Origin: Deltaproteobacteria bacterium UBA1386
Lineage (GTDB): Bacteria > Desulfobacterota > Syntrophorhabdia > Syntrophorhabdales > Syntrophorhabdaceae
Assembly: GCA_002305765.1 (NCBI GenBank)
Contig: DBQU01000024.1
Span: 1-24,194, forward strand
Reading direction: 5' to 3'
Length of the DNA stretch: 24,194 bases
A program made the position numbers and the translations under genes. The notes under the pieces were generated by a model that saw only the letters and a list, made by a program, of their open reading frames with translations, was not told the origin of the DNA and searched no databases. Positions 1 to 8,353 of the stretch are shown piece after piece. How positions within the stretch are numbered: position 1 is the first letter of the stretch; the number at the start of each line of letters is the position of its first letter.

Positions 1-1343
1 TGTTCCATCTCTTCAATGAGGTCCTCGTTGGCCCGAAGCAGCGCCGCGGTGCGCTCCCGGATGCGGAGCTCGAGGTCGTCGTGGATCCTGCGGAGTTGCT
101 CCTCGGCCAGGTGCTGGTTGGTAACATCGATGCTCAGGCTGGCGAGGGCCACTACCCGGCCCTCATGAATGATCGGTGACAGATGCCAGTTGAACCATGA
201 TCTCTCGGGCGGATTGCTGTCATAAGGGAAATCGCGAAGCTCCATGGCCTTCCCCGTTCTCGCCACCTCGTCGAAGACTGCTGCAACCCCTTGCGCCTCC
301 ACGTTCGGAGCAAACTCATACAGGTTCCTGCCAATCATTCCGACTGTCCTGTATGGTTCAGCGAAGAGCTCCTGGTAGAACCTGTTGTGGGTGATCACTG
401 TATAGGGACGCCTGGCTTCGAACAGGACCAGACCGACATTCGAACTGTCGAAGAGGGACTGGATCTCGGCCCGCCGTCTGGCAAGTTCCTCCTCCATCCG
501 CTTCCGGGAGGTGATGTCAAGCATGGCCCCGATCATGCGCACGGCCTTGCCCTGCGCGTCCCGCAATAGATAGCCCCGGTCCATCACGTCGGCGTAACTC
601 CCGTCGGCCTTCAGGAACCGGTATTCATCATTCCAGTGATCCGCCTGCGGGTCGTTCACCACGGCAAAGAATTTCTCATTGACTCGCTCGCGGTCCCGGG
701 GATGGATCCGCTCCACCCACCAGTGGGCATTCACCGGGCCTTCGAAGATCTCTGTCCAGCCAAAGACGACAGCGCCGGCCTCATTCCATCTCTGGGTGTC
801 ATGGACGATGTCCCAGTCCCACACGACATCGCTTGTCGCTTTGTGGGCAAGCCTCAGTCTCTCCTCGCTCTCCCGCAGATCTTCCTCCATCTCTTTGCGA
901 GCGGTGATGTCTATACAGATGCCGGAGTGCCGCAGCGGTTTTCCGGCCTCATCATAAAACGTGCTTCCAAGCGTGTTTATCCAGCGTTCACTCCCATTGG
1001 GGAGGATGATACGGTACTCGTTGCTGATAGAGATCCTTTTCGCGATGGATTCGTGTATCTCTGTCAGGGCCGGCTCAATGTCGTCGGGGTGCATTGTAGC
1101 CAGCCATGTCGCAAAGGATGGTTCCGCGTCGGGAGGAAGCCCGAAGAGGTGATAGATCCCTTCTGACCATGTAATGTGGTCTGTACGGATGTCCCAGTCG
1201 TAGAATCCGGCCTTCGCGGCTCCTTCCGCGATCCTGAGCCAATCCGATGTTACCTCGTGGGGTTCGTTCCTGTGTCTGGTGTCGGGACGCGTGGCTGGGT
1301 TGCCAGATGCGGAGGTTTTCCAAGAGGGCTCTTTCTTGCGCAT
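1..1343 (-). CDS. Multi-PAS sensor protein, probably N-terminal part of a histidine kinase (partial at window edge)
   Basis: Reading the minus strand from ATG at 1343 gives an uninterrupted frame of 447 codons that leaves the window. AGAGG lies 8 nt before the ATG. Three PAS/PAC units are visible: residues about 36-150 (FYDWDIRTDHITWS, ending GICIDITARK), about 162-283 (VVWDWDIVHDTQRW, ending MLDITSRKRMEEEL) and about 293-412 (ending LSIDVTNQHLAEEQL). A coiled-coil linker (LELRIRERTAALLRANEDL) follows. That linker normally leads into a HisKA/HATPase or similar output domain, which would lie to the left of position 1. No membrane segment or signal peptide is seen, so a cytoplasmic sensor is likely. 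It is divergent from the PP-loop gene and near the Kai operon, but a functional link is only a guess. Confidence 0.85.
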   Translation of the reverse strand, partial: MRKKEPSWKTSASGNPATRPDTRHRNEPHEVTSDWLRIAEGAAKAGFYDWDIRTDHITWSEGIYHLFGLPPDAEPSFATWLATMHPDDIEPALTEIHESIAKRISISNEYRIILPNGSERWINTLGSTFYDEAGKPLRHSGICIDITARKEMEEDLRESEERLRLAHKATSDVVWDWDIVHDTQRWNEAGAVVFGWTEIFEGPVNAHWWVERIHPRDRERVNEKFFAVVNDPQADHWNDEYRFLKADGSYADVMDRGYLLRDAQGKAVRMIGAMLDITSRKRMEEELARRRAEIQSLFDSSNVGLVLFEARRPYTVITHNRFYQELFAEPYRTVGMIGRNLYEFAPNVEAQGVAAVFDEVARTGKAMELRDFPYDSNPPERSWFNWHLSPIIHEGRVVALASLSIDVTNQHLAEEQLRRIHDDLELRIRERTAALLRANEDLIEEME

Positions 1344-1633
1344 GACTCAACCTCTTTCTGGATTATATACCCTTTTCAGACCATTAGTATAGAAAACGTT
1401 GTCGAAGACTACGGGTGGGGATGGGGTATAGATCGGAGGAATTGTGGATTGTTGATAACAATGGAGTTGACCCCGGTTCCCGGAAGGTATAAGACTGTAT
1501 ACGGAAGCCGCATGACTTTCCGAATCTATCCTGGCTGACAGAGACGAAACGAACCGTCGGATCTCGTCAGGGAATCAGGGGCCCGTAAAGCTACGAACAG
1601 GTAGTGAACATCAACGCGGCAGGGAGGTGAGAT
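1344..1633. other. Divergent intergenic region
   Basis: About 290 bp separate the minus-strand PAS protein from the plus-strand PP-loop gene. It is more AT-rich than the flanking genes and must hold promoters for both directions. A TTGACC/TATAAG pair (1467-1472 and 1488-1493) faces the PP-loop gene, but its 15-bp spacing is short. No convincing small gene was found; a start at 1511 gives only eight codons. Confidence 0.5.
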
Positions 1634-3100
1634 ATGAGGACACTTCAGCACCCGGTCTTGCAGTACCGATGGCAGGTCAAGGAGACGAACGGTGGACCGC
1701 AGCTTGTCTATTTCGGCTTACGCAACCCCCCGAATCATACGAGGAGCATCATCCCTGTCCCCCGGGAACTGGCGGATTGTCTGCGATCGCTTGACGGCCG
1801 GACCTCGGCGAAGGACCTGCCGTCAGACCTTGCCGGTCGTGAAATGTATACGCGATTCGTTGAGGAAGGGATCATAGTGGATGCGCGCGAGGTCCGTCAG
1901 CCGTCCACCAGGGACAGCTTCCGGCAGTGCGTACGCTGCGTGACCAACGACTACGTTCTCCCCGGGCTGGAATTTGATGAAGACGGGCTGTGCGCCTTTT
2001 GTCAGTGTTACGAACTGGCGGAAAGATCGGGGCAGGGCGCGATAATGCAGGACGGCATCACGGACGAGGACCTCGTCCGGATCTCCTCCGGGAACACCGG
2101 TTCACGCTTTGACGCCATGGTCCTCTACACCGGCGGCAAGGACTCCACGTACCTGCTTTGGTATCTGGCGAAGAAGCTCGAGCTCCGTGTCCTCGTCGCC
2201 TCGTGGAACATGCCTTATACCAACGACACATGCAGGGAGAATATGCGTCGGGCCATGCGCATTCTTCCCCATGTGGAATTCGTCGAGCGTACCCTGCCCT
2301 GGAAAATGGTCCGGCAGGCCATGCGTGACCAGTTCGAGCGTGTCGGCTGGCCCTGCCTTTGCCCGACGGTGGCTCACGCGCTGTTCTATCCTCTCGCGGT
2401 GCAGGAGGGTATCCCTCTCGTCATGCACGGGGTCGAAGAGGTGCAACTGGCGGTCATGAACTACGTGATGACCGAGATCAGATCCGGGCAGCCCCGGGAG
2501 GAACGGGTCCCCAACCATCGCGCCGACACATTGAACTTCCTGCGGATGGTCACGACGATCTCTGAACCCGCGCAGCCCTATTCTTTGACCGCCGACCTGG
2601 CGCGGCATATGTCTTCCGTCAGTGAGCTCCTGGCGCCAGTTTACAAACCCCTGGGCGACATTCTGGCCAGGGCGGAGAGCGATCCGAACATGCCGCTCCC
2701 CATCTTACGCCGTCTCACGTCCAATGCCGCCTATGGCTCATGGGCAAAGGCCGTCGAACGTATGAAGCAGGAGATGGACTGGCAGATGCCGCCGGGACAA
2801 AAAGGACTCCTGCACACCAGCTGCCGCATCGAAAAGGTCAAAGACTATTGCCAGTTCAAGCGCTTCCAGGGGGCGGGGAGCACCTTCCTACCCCAGGCCA
2901 TTGTCGAGCTCGGGGCCGGTGTGTATTTCGGGCTTCTTTCCCGGGATGATGCCCTGGAGGAGCTGCAGGAATCGGGATATTACAACGAGCCCCGGGTGCT
3001 GTCCGAACTGACCCGCGATCTCGGTATCGATCGCGGTGAGGCGCGGGCGGCGGGTGAAATGTCATGGACCTTGGGAGAATGCACCGGGTGCTCCACTTAG
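1634..3100 (+). CDS. PP-loop ATP-pyrophosphatase with Cys-rich zinc-ribbon-like region (N-acetyl sugar amidotransferase/WbpG-like superfamily)
   Basis: 488 residues; ATG preceded by AGGGAGGTGAGAT. Residues 99-123 carry CVRC and CAFC pairs (C99, C102, C120, C123) around LPGLEFDEDGLC, the arrangement seen in WbpG/PseA-type sugar amidotransferases. The PP-loop TGGKDS is at 166-171; in this superfamily it binds ATP and adenylates a carbonyl or tRNA substrate. Further cysteines (WPCLCP, SCRIEKVKDYC, terminal CTGC at 483-486) suggest metal or sulfur chemistry. Residues about 38-84 (VPRELADCLRSLDG, then MYTRFVEEGIIVD) resemble a PqqD-like small winged-helix module; this is recognition by eye and uncertain. 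The substrate cannot be named. It stands alone, with a 275-bp gap before kaiC. Confidence 0.8.
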   Translation: MRTLQHPVLQYRWQVKETNGGPQLVYFGLRNPPNHTRSIIPVPRELADCLRSLDGRTSAKDLPSDLAGREMYTRFVEEGIIVDAREVRQPSTRDSFRQCVRCVTNDYVLPGLEFDEDGLCAFCQCYELAERSGQGAIMQDGITDEDLVRISSGNTGSRFDAMVLYTGGKDSTYLLWYLAKKLELRVLVASWNMPYTNDTCRENMRRAMRILPHVEFVERTLPWKMVRQAMRDQFERVGWPCLCPTVAHALFYPLAVQEGIPLVMHGVEEVQLAVMNYVMTEIRSGQPREERVPNHRADTLNFLRMVTTISEPAQPYSLTADLARHMSSVSELLAPVYKPLGDILARAESDPNMPLPILRRLTSNAAYGSWAKAVERMKQEMDWQMPPGQKGLLHTSCRIEKVKDYCQFKRFQGAGSTFLPQAIVELGAGVYFGLLSRDDALEELQESGYYNEPRVLSELTRDLGIDRGEARAAGEMSWTLGECTGCST

Positions 3101-3250
3101 ACGGAAGACACAGGGTCAGGAGCCTGGATCGCGCATTCATCTCCCGGTAGAAATAGAAGACGCTTCATTGCAGGGCCCACCTCCGGGGTCCCTGCGCGGG
3201 GCTTCGCGCGCGGTCACTTTGCCCTTCGGTAAGTGTCAGCGAAAATTCCT

Positions 3251-3279
3251 TTGCACGTGGCCTCTTCTCCTGCTAGAAT
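3251..3279 (+). promoter_or_regulatory. Sigma70-type promoter for the kaiC operon
   Basis: TTGCAC (3251-3256) and TAGAAT (3274-3279) are separated by exactly 17 bp, each close to the consensus hexamers. Transcription would start near 3286, giving a leader of about 90 nt before the kaiC GTG. No other good promoter was seen between the PP-loop stop and kaiC, so the four-gene Kai operon probably starts here. Confidence 0.6.
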
Positions 3280-3375
3280 CATTGTGAAAGATTGCGGATG
3301 TATTGATCGTTTTGCCAGTTCTTTTCATCCCTGCTTTTTGCGCAGCCGTGAAACCGGCAGAGGGAGGGGTAATCT

Positions 3376-4920
3376 GTGCCACGCAAGAGACCAGTTGCGA
3401 ATCGCTTCGAACTCAGGAAATGTCCCACGGGAATCCAGGGGATCGACGAGATCACCGGGGGAGGGATCCCCAGGGGGCGTCCGACACTGATCACGGGTGG
3501 TCCGGGTTCCGGCAAGACGCTCATCGCGCTCGAGTTCCTCGTAAAGGGGATCACACAGTTCGATGAACCGGGTGTCTTCATGGCCTTCGAGGAGACGGCG
3601 GAGGATCTTGCCACGAACGTCTCCTCTCTTGGTTTCGATCTGAACGGTCTTATCGAGGAAAAGAAACTTGCCGTCGACTATGTTTACATAGAGCGCGCGG
3701 AGATAGAGGATACCGGGGAGTACGACCTGCAGGGACTCTTCGTCCGCCTCGGCTACGCCATCGATTCCATAAAGGCAAAGCGTGTCGTTCTCGACACCAT
3801 CGAGGTGCTCTTCGGGTCTCTTCCCAACGAGGGCATCCTGAGGGCGGAGATCCGACGCCTCCTGCGCTGGCTCAAGGAAAAGGGCGTTACCGCCATTGTT
3901 ACCGGGGAAAGGGGTAGTGTCACCATGACCCGCTACGGGCTTGAAGAATACGTGGCGGACTGTGTTATCGTTCTTGATCACCGGGTTACGGACCAGATAT
4001 CCACCCGTCGTCTCAGGGTGGCGAAATATCGTGGCTCGTACCATGGCACCAACGAATATCCTTTTCTTATCGACAGGGACGGCGTCTCCGTGCTTCCCAT
4101 CACCTCCCTGGAGCTCACCTCGGAAGCGCGATCTGAATGGATCTCCACGGGCGTCGCCGGCCTCGACGCCATGCTGGATGGGAAGGGCTATTACAGGGCC
4201 TCGGACATCCTGATCTCCGGCGGGGCGGGGACCGGGAAATCCACGCTGGCGGCCCACTTTGTGAAAGCCGCATGCGAACGGGGTGAGCGGGCGCTCTATT
4301 TTGCCTTCGAAGAGTCTCCGAAGCAGATCGTCAGGAACATGCGATCTGTTGGAGCAGACCTCGCGCCTTTCATGGACCGGGGGTGCCTGCTTGTGCACGC
4401 CGAGAGGCCGACGTTCTGCGGACTCGAGATGCACCTCCTCGGGATGACAAAACTGGTGAACGAGTTCAAGCCCCATGTGGTTGTCGTTGACCCCATAACG
4501 AACCTCATTTCGGTCGGCCTGCCGGCAGACGTGAGGTCGATGCTCACGCGCCTGACCGACCTGCTTAGAACGAATCAGGCCACGTCCGTCTTCACGAGCC
4601 TGACCGCGATAGGTCCCGGTCTCGATCAGAGTGAACTCGGTATCTCCTCCATCATGGACACATGGATTACTGTCAAGAACATTGAGGTGCAGGGCAAACG
4701 CAAGCGCGCGCTCACCATCGTCAAGTCGAGAGGCATGAATCACTCCAATGAATCCAGGGAGTTCTGGCTGACGGAAAGGGGACTCTCGCTGGAAGAGGAT
4801 CCGCCTCGCGCGCCAGGAACTTCGAACGCGAGGGAGAGGACGCCGCCGCGGAAGGGAGATCGCCTCCGGGCCAGCCGCGCGCCGGGCCTGCGCGGGACAG
4901 GCAAGGAGAAAGGCCGATGA
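3376..4920 (+). CDS. kaiC: KaiC-family dual-ATPase clock protein
   Basis: 514 residues from a GTG start, with GGGAGGGG about 6 nt upstream. Two RecA-like halves are clear. CI has Walker A GGPGSGKT (41-48), catalytic-type Glu pair E72/E73 (AFEET) and Walker B KRVVLDT. CII has GGAGTGKS (282-289), E312/E313 (AFEES) and HVVVVDP (367-373). The cyanobacterial phosphosites S431/T432 align with S424/S425 in GISSIMDT, so autophosphorylation is plausible. In KaiC, CI ATPase and CII autokinase/phosphatase cycles run the timer. The C-terminus after about residue 475 is a basic Pro/Arg-rich tail that does not resemble the cyanobacterial KaiA-binding segment, and no kaiA is visible. The stop overlaps the next gene as ATGA. 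Confidence 0.93.
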   Translation: MPRKRPVANRFELRKCPTGIQGIDEITGGGIPRGRPTLITGGPGSGKTLIALEFLVKGITQFDEPGVFMAFEETAEDLATNVSSLGFDLNGLIEEKKLAVDYVYIERAEIEDTGEYDLQGLFVRLGYAIDSIKAKRVVLDTIEVLFGSLPNEGILRAEIRRLLRWLKEKGVTAIVTGERGSVTMTRYGLEEYVADCVIVLDHRVTDQISTRRLRVAKYRGSYHGTNEYPFLIDRDGVSVLPITSLELTSEARSEWISTGVAGLDAMLDGKGYYRASDILISGGAGTGKSTLAAHFVKAACERGERALYFAFEESPKQIVRNMRSVGADLAPFMDRGCLLVHAERPTFCGLEMHLLGMTKLVNEFKPHVVVVDPITNLISVGLPADVRSMLTRLTDLLRTNQATSVFTSLTAIGPGLDQSELGISSIMDTWITVKNIEVQGKRKRALTIVKSRGMNHSNESREFWLTERGLSLEEDPPRAPGTSNARERTPPRKGDRLRASRAPGLRGTGKEKGR

Positions 4921-5231
4921 GCAATGAAGAACTGCAGGGACCTGAGGATGGTATGGATTTCTGGCAGCTCAGACTGTATGTCGCGGGGCAGACCCCGAGA
5001 TCGCTTACCGCCTTCGCGAACCTAAAAAGGATCTGCGAAGAGCACCTCGCAGGCAGGTATCGGATCGAGATCATCGACCTTCTGGAGAACCCCACCCTTG
5101 CGAAGGGTGATCAGATTCTCGCCATCCCCACACTCGTGAGAAAACTGCCTGAGCCGGTAAGGAAGATCATCGGGGACCTGTCCAACACGGAGAGGGTGCT
5201 CGTTGGTCTCGACCTTCGCCGCCTTTCCTAG
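4917..5231 (+). CDS. kaiB: KaiB-family protein (first copy)
   Basis: 104 residues, close to the usual KaiB length. Hallmarks are LRLYVAGQTPRS (18-29), the central IEIIDLLENPTLAKGD, IPTLVRKLPEPVRKIIGDL and the terminal VLVGLDL. KaiB binds the KaiC CI ring after a thioredoxin-like fold switch and promotes dephosphorylation in the cyanobacterial system. The ATG overlaps the kaiC stop by 4 bp, which suggests translational coupling and matched stoichiometry. It differs from the following copy mainly at its N-terminus and by lacking the short charged C-terminal extension. Confidence 0.92.
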   Translation: MSNEELQGPEDGMDFWQLRLYVAGQTPRSLTAFANLKRICEEHLAGRYRIEIIDLLENPTLAKGDQILAIPTLVRKLPEPVRKIIGDLSNTERVLVGLDLRRLS

Positions 5232-5248
5232 AAAGGAAGGAAACAATT

Positions 5249-5614
5249 GTGACAAAAAAGACCCGGGACCAGGTGGAAGTCTTTGAGGAAGCTCTTAAGG
5301 GTGCACAGGATAAGAAGTATGTTTTGCGTCTGTACGTCGCAGGCAGTACACCGAGGTCGACGGATGCCATCCTGGGTATCAAGAAGATCTGTGAAGAGTA
5401 CCTGAAGGGCCGGTACGAGCTTGAGGTCATCGATATTTACCAGCAGCCGACACTCGCCAGGGGCGAACAGATCATTGCGGCCCCCACGCTGGTCAAGAAG
5501 CTTCCTCCCCCTCTGCGAAAGTTCATCGGCAATATGGGTGACGTGGACCGGATCCTGGTTGGCCTCGATCTCAAGTCCAGGGATGGGGTCGAACCGAAAG
5601 ACGAGAAAGAGTGA
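5249..5614 (+). CDS. kaiB: KaiB-family protein (second copy)
   Basis: 121 residues from GTG at 5249, with AAGGAAGG about 8 nt upstream. The core is again KaiB: YVLRLYVAGSTPRST, LEVIDIYQQPTLARGE, APTLVKKLPPPLRKFIGNM and ILVGLDL. It carries about 20 extra N-terminal charged residues and a short acidic/basic tail (KSRDGVEPKDEKE). The first copy has IGDLSNTERV where this one has IGNMGDVDRI, so the two have diverged in the loop before the last helix. Tandem kaiB copies after one kaiC suggest distinct partners or competition for KaiC. The last codons overlap the kinase start by 4 bp (GTGA). Confidence 0.9.
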   Translation: MTKKTRDQVEVFEEALKGAQDKKYVLRLYVAGSTPRSTDAILGIKKICEEYLKGRYELEVIDIYQQPTLARGEQIIAAPTLVKKLPPPLRKFIGNMGDVDRILVGLDLKSRDGVEPKDEKE

Positions 5615-7284
5615 CCGTGGATAAGATGAGAGGCTACGAGGAACTCGAGGCCGAACTGAGGGATGCCCGGGCGCGGCTCGACGAGGCGGAGGAGACCCTC
5701 CGGGCGATCAGAAACAACGAGGTCGATGCCCTTGTCGTGGAGGGGGACAGGGGCGTTCAGGTATTCACGCTTCAGGGCGCAGAGCAGCCCTACAGGACAT
5801 TGATGGAGACCATGGCCGAGGGTGCCCTCACCATGGCAACGGACGGCACGATCCTTTACTGCAACCGGCAGTTGGCCACGATGCTAGGGGCCCCGCTCAA
5901 CAGGATCATCGGGCGGTCCCTTCGGGAGATAGTGACTTCTAAAGACTGGCAGGCGCTTCAAGGTGTCCTTGATGCGTGCGGGGCGTCAGGCTGCCGGGGA
6001 GAGTATCGCCTCATCACCAGTGGGGGACGCGAGATAACGACTTCCGTATCGGCGTGCCCCATCCAGCTTCAGGGCGTGGAGTGTCTCTGTCTCGTTATCA
6101 GCGATCTTACGGAACAGCGCAGCTTCGAGCAGCAGCTCCGCCGGGCCCAGAAGCTGGAGGCCCTCGGCACCCTTGCCGGCGGCATCGCCCATGATTTCAA
6201 CAATGTCCTCGCAGGCATTATCGGTTTCGCCGAAATGGTCCTTGAAGATACCAGTCCTGACAGGCCGGAACACAGAAGGCTCACAATGGTATTGAAAGCG
6301 GCCCACAGGGGGCGTGACCTGGTGAAACAGATACTCCTTTTCAGTCGTCGCGGAGAACAGGACAGGAAACCGCTGGCATTGGTAGAGGTCGTTGAAGATA
6401 CTCTCAAACTGCTCGGACCGGCATTCCCGTCCACCATAGAGATTCTCTGGAAGGGAACAGCGGATGATTGCCGAATACTCGCCGATGCTGCGCAAATGCA
6501 TCAGGTGGTTGCAAATTTGTGCACGAATGCGGTTCATGCCATGCGTGAGACGGGGGGCATATTACAGATAGTCGCTTCACGGGCTATCGTTGCGGAGGGA
6601 ACGCCGCCCCCTCTCCCTGAAATGGCGCCGGGTGAATACGTGGTGCTGGAAGTGAGCGACAGCGGTTGCGGAATGGACCCCGAAACCATGGAGCAGATGT
6701 TCGATCCCTTCTTCACTACGAAGGGAGAAGGGGAGGGGACGGGTCTGGGACTGTCGGTCTCCCACGGCATCGTGAAGGGTCATGGCGGATATATAGCGGT
6801 TGAGAGCGAACCGGGAATCGGGTCGAGGTTCCTGGTGTATTTGCCCGGGTTCGCGGAGGGTGCGGACATCCAGGTTGAGAGCGCGTCTTCTTCCCCATTG
6901 GGCGGGAGGGAGCGCATCCTCATCGTCGACGACGAGGACATCCTGGTTGAGTTGAACCGACAAAGATTGAGCGGTTTAGGCTATGATGTGACCGCGACGA
7001 CAAGCAGCCTGGACGCCCTGCAGATGTTCGGGCGGGCACAGGACAGCTTCGACCTCGTCATAACGGACGAGACCATGCCGCATATGACGGGGATGGACCT
7101 TGCGGCGGAACTGCTGAAAGCTAAACCGGGCATTCCGATCATTCTTTGCACGGGTCACAGCGACAAGGTCTCACCGGAACGTGCATGGGAGGCAGGAATC
7201 CAAAAGCTCCTCATGAAACCCTTCGACAAGCGCGAACTGGCAGAGGCGGTCCGCCAGTTGCTCGACAAGGATAAGAAAAGCTGA
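5611..7284 (+). CDS. PAS-containing hybrid sensor histidine kinase with receiver domain
   Basis: 557 residues. The chosen GTG at 5611 overlaps the kaiB stop; a GTG at 5617 and an ATG at 5626 are alternatives. Order: N-terminal coiled coil (about 8-35), the conserved EVDALVV...VFTLQGAEQPYR linker, PAS (about 60-170), HisKA with H194 in GGIAHDFNNVLAG, HATPase (NLCTNAVHAM near 302, DSGCGM near 350, FDPFFTTK, GEGTGLGLS), then a receiver domain (ILIVDDED near 436, phosphoacceptor D486 in ITDETMP, K536 in LMKPF). No membrane segments are seen, so it is cytoplasmic. Coupling to kaiC-kaiB-kaiB suggests it reads the KaiC state, analogous in role to SasA but without a KaiB-like sensor domain. No DNA-binding output domain is fused. 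Confidence 0.9.
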   Translation: MTVDKMRGYEELEAELRDARARLDEAEETLRAIRNNEVDALVVEGDRGVQVFTLQGAEQPYRTLMETMAEGALTMATDGTILYCNRQLATMLGAPLNRIIGRSLREIVTSKDWQALQGVLDACGASGCRGEYRLITSGGREITTSVSACPIQLQGVECLCLVISDLTEQRSFEQQLRRAQKLEALGTLAGGIAHDFNNVLAGIIGFAEMVLEDTSPDRPEHRRLTMVLKAAHRGRDLVKQILLFSRRGEQDRKPLALVEVVEDTLKLLGPAFPSTIEILWKGTADDCRILADAAQMHQVVANLCTNAVHAMRETGGILQIVASRAIVAEGTPPPLPEMAPGEYVVLEVSDSGCGMDPETMEQMFDPFFTTKGEGEGTGLGLSVSHGIVKGHGGYIAVESEPGIGSRFLVYLPGFAEGADIQVESASSSPLGGRERILIVDDEDILVELNRQRLSGLGYDVTATTSSLDALQMFGRAQDSFDLVITDETMPHMTGMDLAAELLKAKPGIPIILCTGHSDKVSPERAWEAGIQKLLMKPFDKRELAEAVRQLLDKDKKS

Positions 7285-7376
7285 CAGGCAAGCCGTCGTT
7301 TCCTCCATCTCCCCTTTGGGCCTCCGCCAGGAGAAAGGTACCAGTTCCTTGAGATCCTTGTCATCTATCCGGCCCA

Positions 7377-7925
7377 TCAGAAGGCAAAACCCATACCCAC
7401 CACGCTCGAATTCACAGAGTTATTGGGGTTTGCGGTTCCGCCGTTTGAATAGTGTTTGAACCTGTATTCCACGAAAAGCCTCCGCCACGTATAACCGATA
7501 CCGCACTAAAGAATAAATAACCCGTGAGTTCCCTGATCTTCAAGATCAACGCTCGTATAAGCACCACCGAAACCCGCCGTGACGAAAAGGCCCGTGTAGT
7601 TCTCGTGACCGAAATAATGCCTCCCATTCAACGTCAAACCGCCGTCAAGACCACTCTGTGGTCGGTTGACGATGGCAACAAAGGGCTCGACAAGGATGTT
7701 GAATTTGCCGGAAAGCAACTTTTCGTAACCATACGCGATCTGCACGAAGTCATAGTAATCACCGCTGTGGAGGTGACCGGGGTCCGCATTCTTATTAAGG
7801 GTCCCGAGGCCGTATCCCACGGAGATCTCCTGTTGATCAGCGAGAGCGGTGGAGGGTAAGAACGATAGCGGAATGACCAGGAGTAAAACAAGAATGAGAA
7901 AGCGCGAACGGACGTTAATACGCAT
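7377..7925 (-). pseudogene. pagL: PagL-like lipid A 3-O-deacylase (acyloxyacyl hydrolase family) interrupted by an amber codon
   Basis: Start ATG at 7925 has GGGAG 6 nt upstream; an in-frame ATG at 7940 lacks a better site. Residues 1-26 form a signal peptide ending STALA. The barrel follows (EISVGYGLGTLNK, FNILVEPFVAIV, GRHYFG, GLFVTAGFGGAYTS). The frame hits TAG at 7506-7508 after THGLFIL. Reading on in the same frame gives 42 more codons to TGA at 7377-7379: CGIGYTW, then EYRFKHYSNGG, and a terminal VVGMGFAF. HYSNGG matches the PagL catalytic His-x-Ser region, and a terminal Phe is typical of outer-membrane barrels. The stop thus removes the active site. One C-to-T change from CAG would explain it. 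Sequencing error or readthrough are alternatives. Confidence 0.75.
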
Positions 7926-8353
7926 ATTTGTCTCCCACAATACCTCAGGGTAAGGGTGCTCTTATCGGCATGGCCAATCTCCCGGCAGGTATCGTTCCCG
8001 TCTTTTCCCGAAGATCCTGCTCCTTACCCTTGCGGTCACTTTTGTAATAGTATCATGAGCCAGTGACCAGGACAAAGGCCCAGCGGTCGAATATGTCATG
8101 AAAACAACGTGATGTCCACCAGTTAGAGCGCTGCTGAAAAAGCATCGGGAACCGTCACGATCCCCTGGCGGACACCTCTCGCGACCACGCTATGTCCACA
8201 GGCCGGGATAAGTGGATGAGTGTTTCGGGGCAGACAGGGTGTTTCCGGTCAGCATTTCCCGACGCGGCTAATTATATTGATAAACAACAAGAGTTGTAAG
8301 AGAATAATCTAAAGTCTGCCCATCCAAAGTGATGGCGGCGGCACTCCGAGAGA
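7926..8353. other. Divergent intergenic region between pagL-like gene and trmO
   Basis: 428 bp with no gene found. Facing pagL on the minus strand are TTGTCC (complement of 8070-8075) and TACTAT (complement of 8047-8052), 17 bp apart. Facing trmO is TTGATA (8277-8282), 17 bp before GAGAAT (8300-8305). Both are moderate sigma70-like matches. A small ACAAC/GTTGT inverted repeat lies between the trmO hexamers. The rest holds nothing recognised. Confidence 0.4.

Noticed and set aside
636..1166. Plus-strand open frame of 176 codons at the left edge
   Set aside because: It is the antisense of three well-formed PAS domains.
3325..4743. Long open frame (472 codons) on the minus strand opposite kaiC
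   Set aside because: It is antisense to a clearly conserved KaiC and encodes a His/Arg/Asp-rich sequence without any domain.
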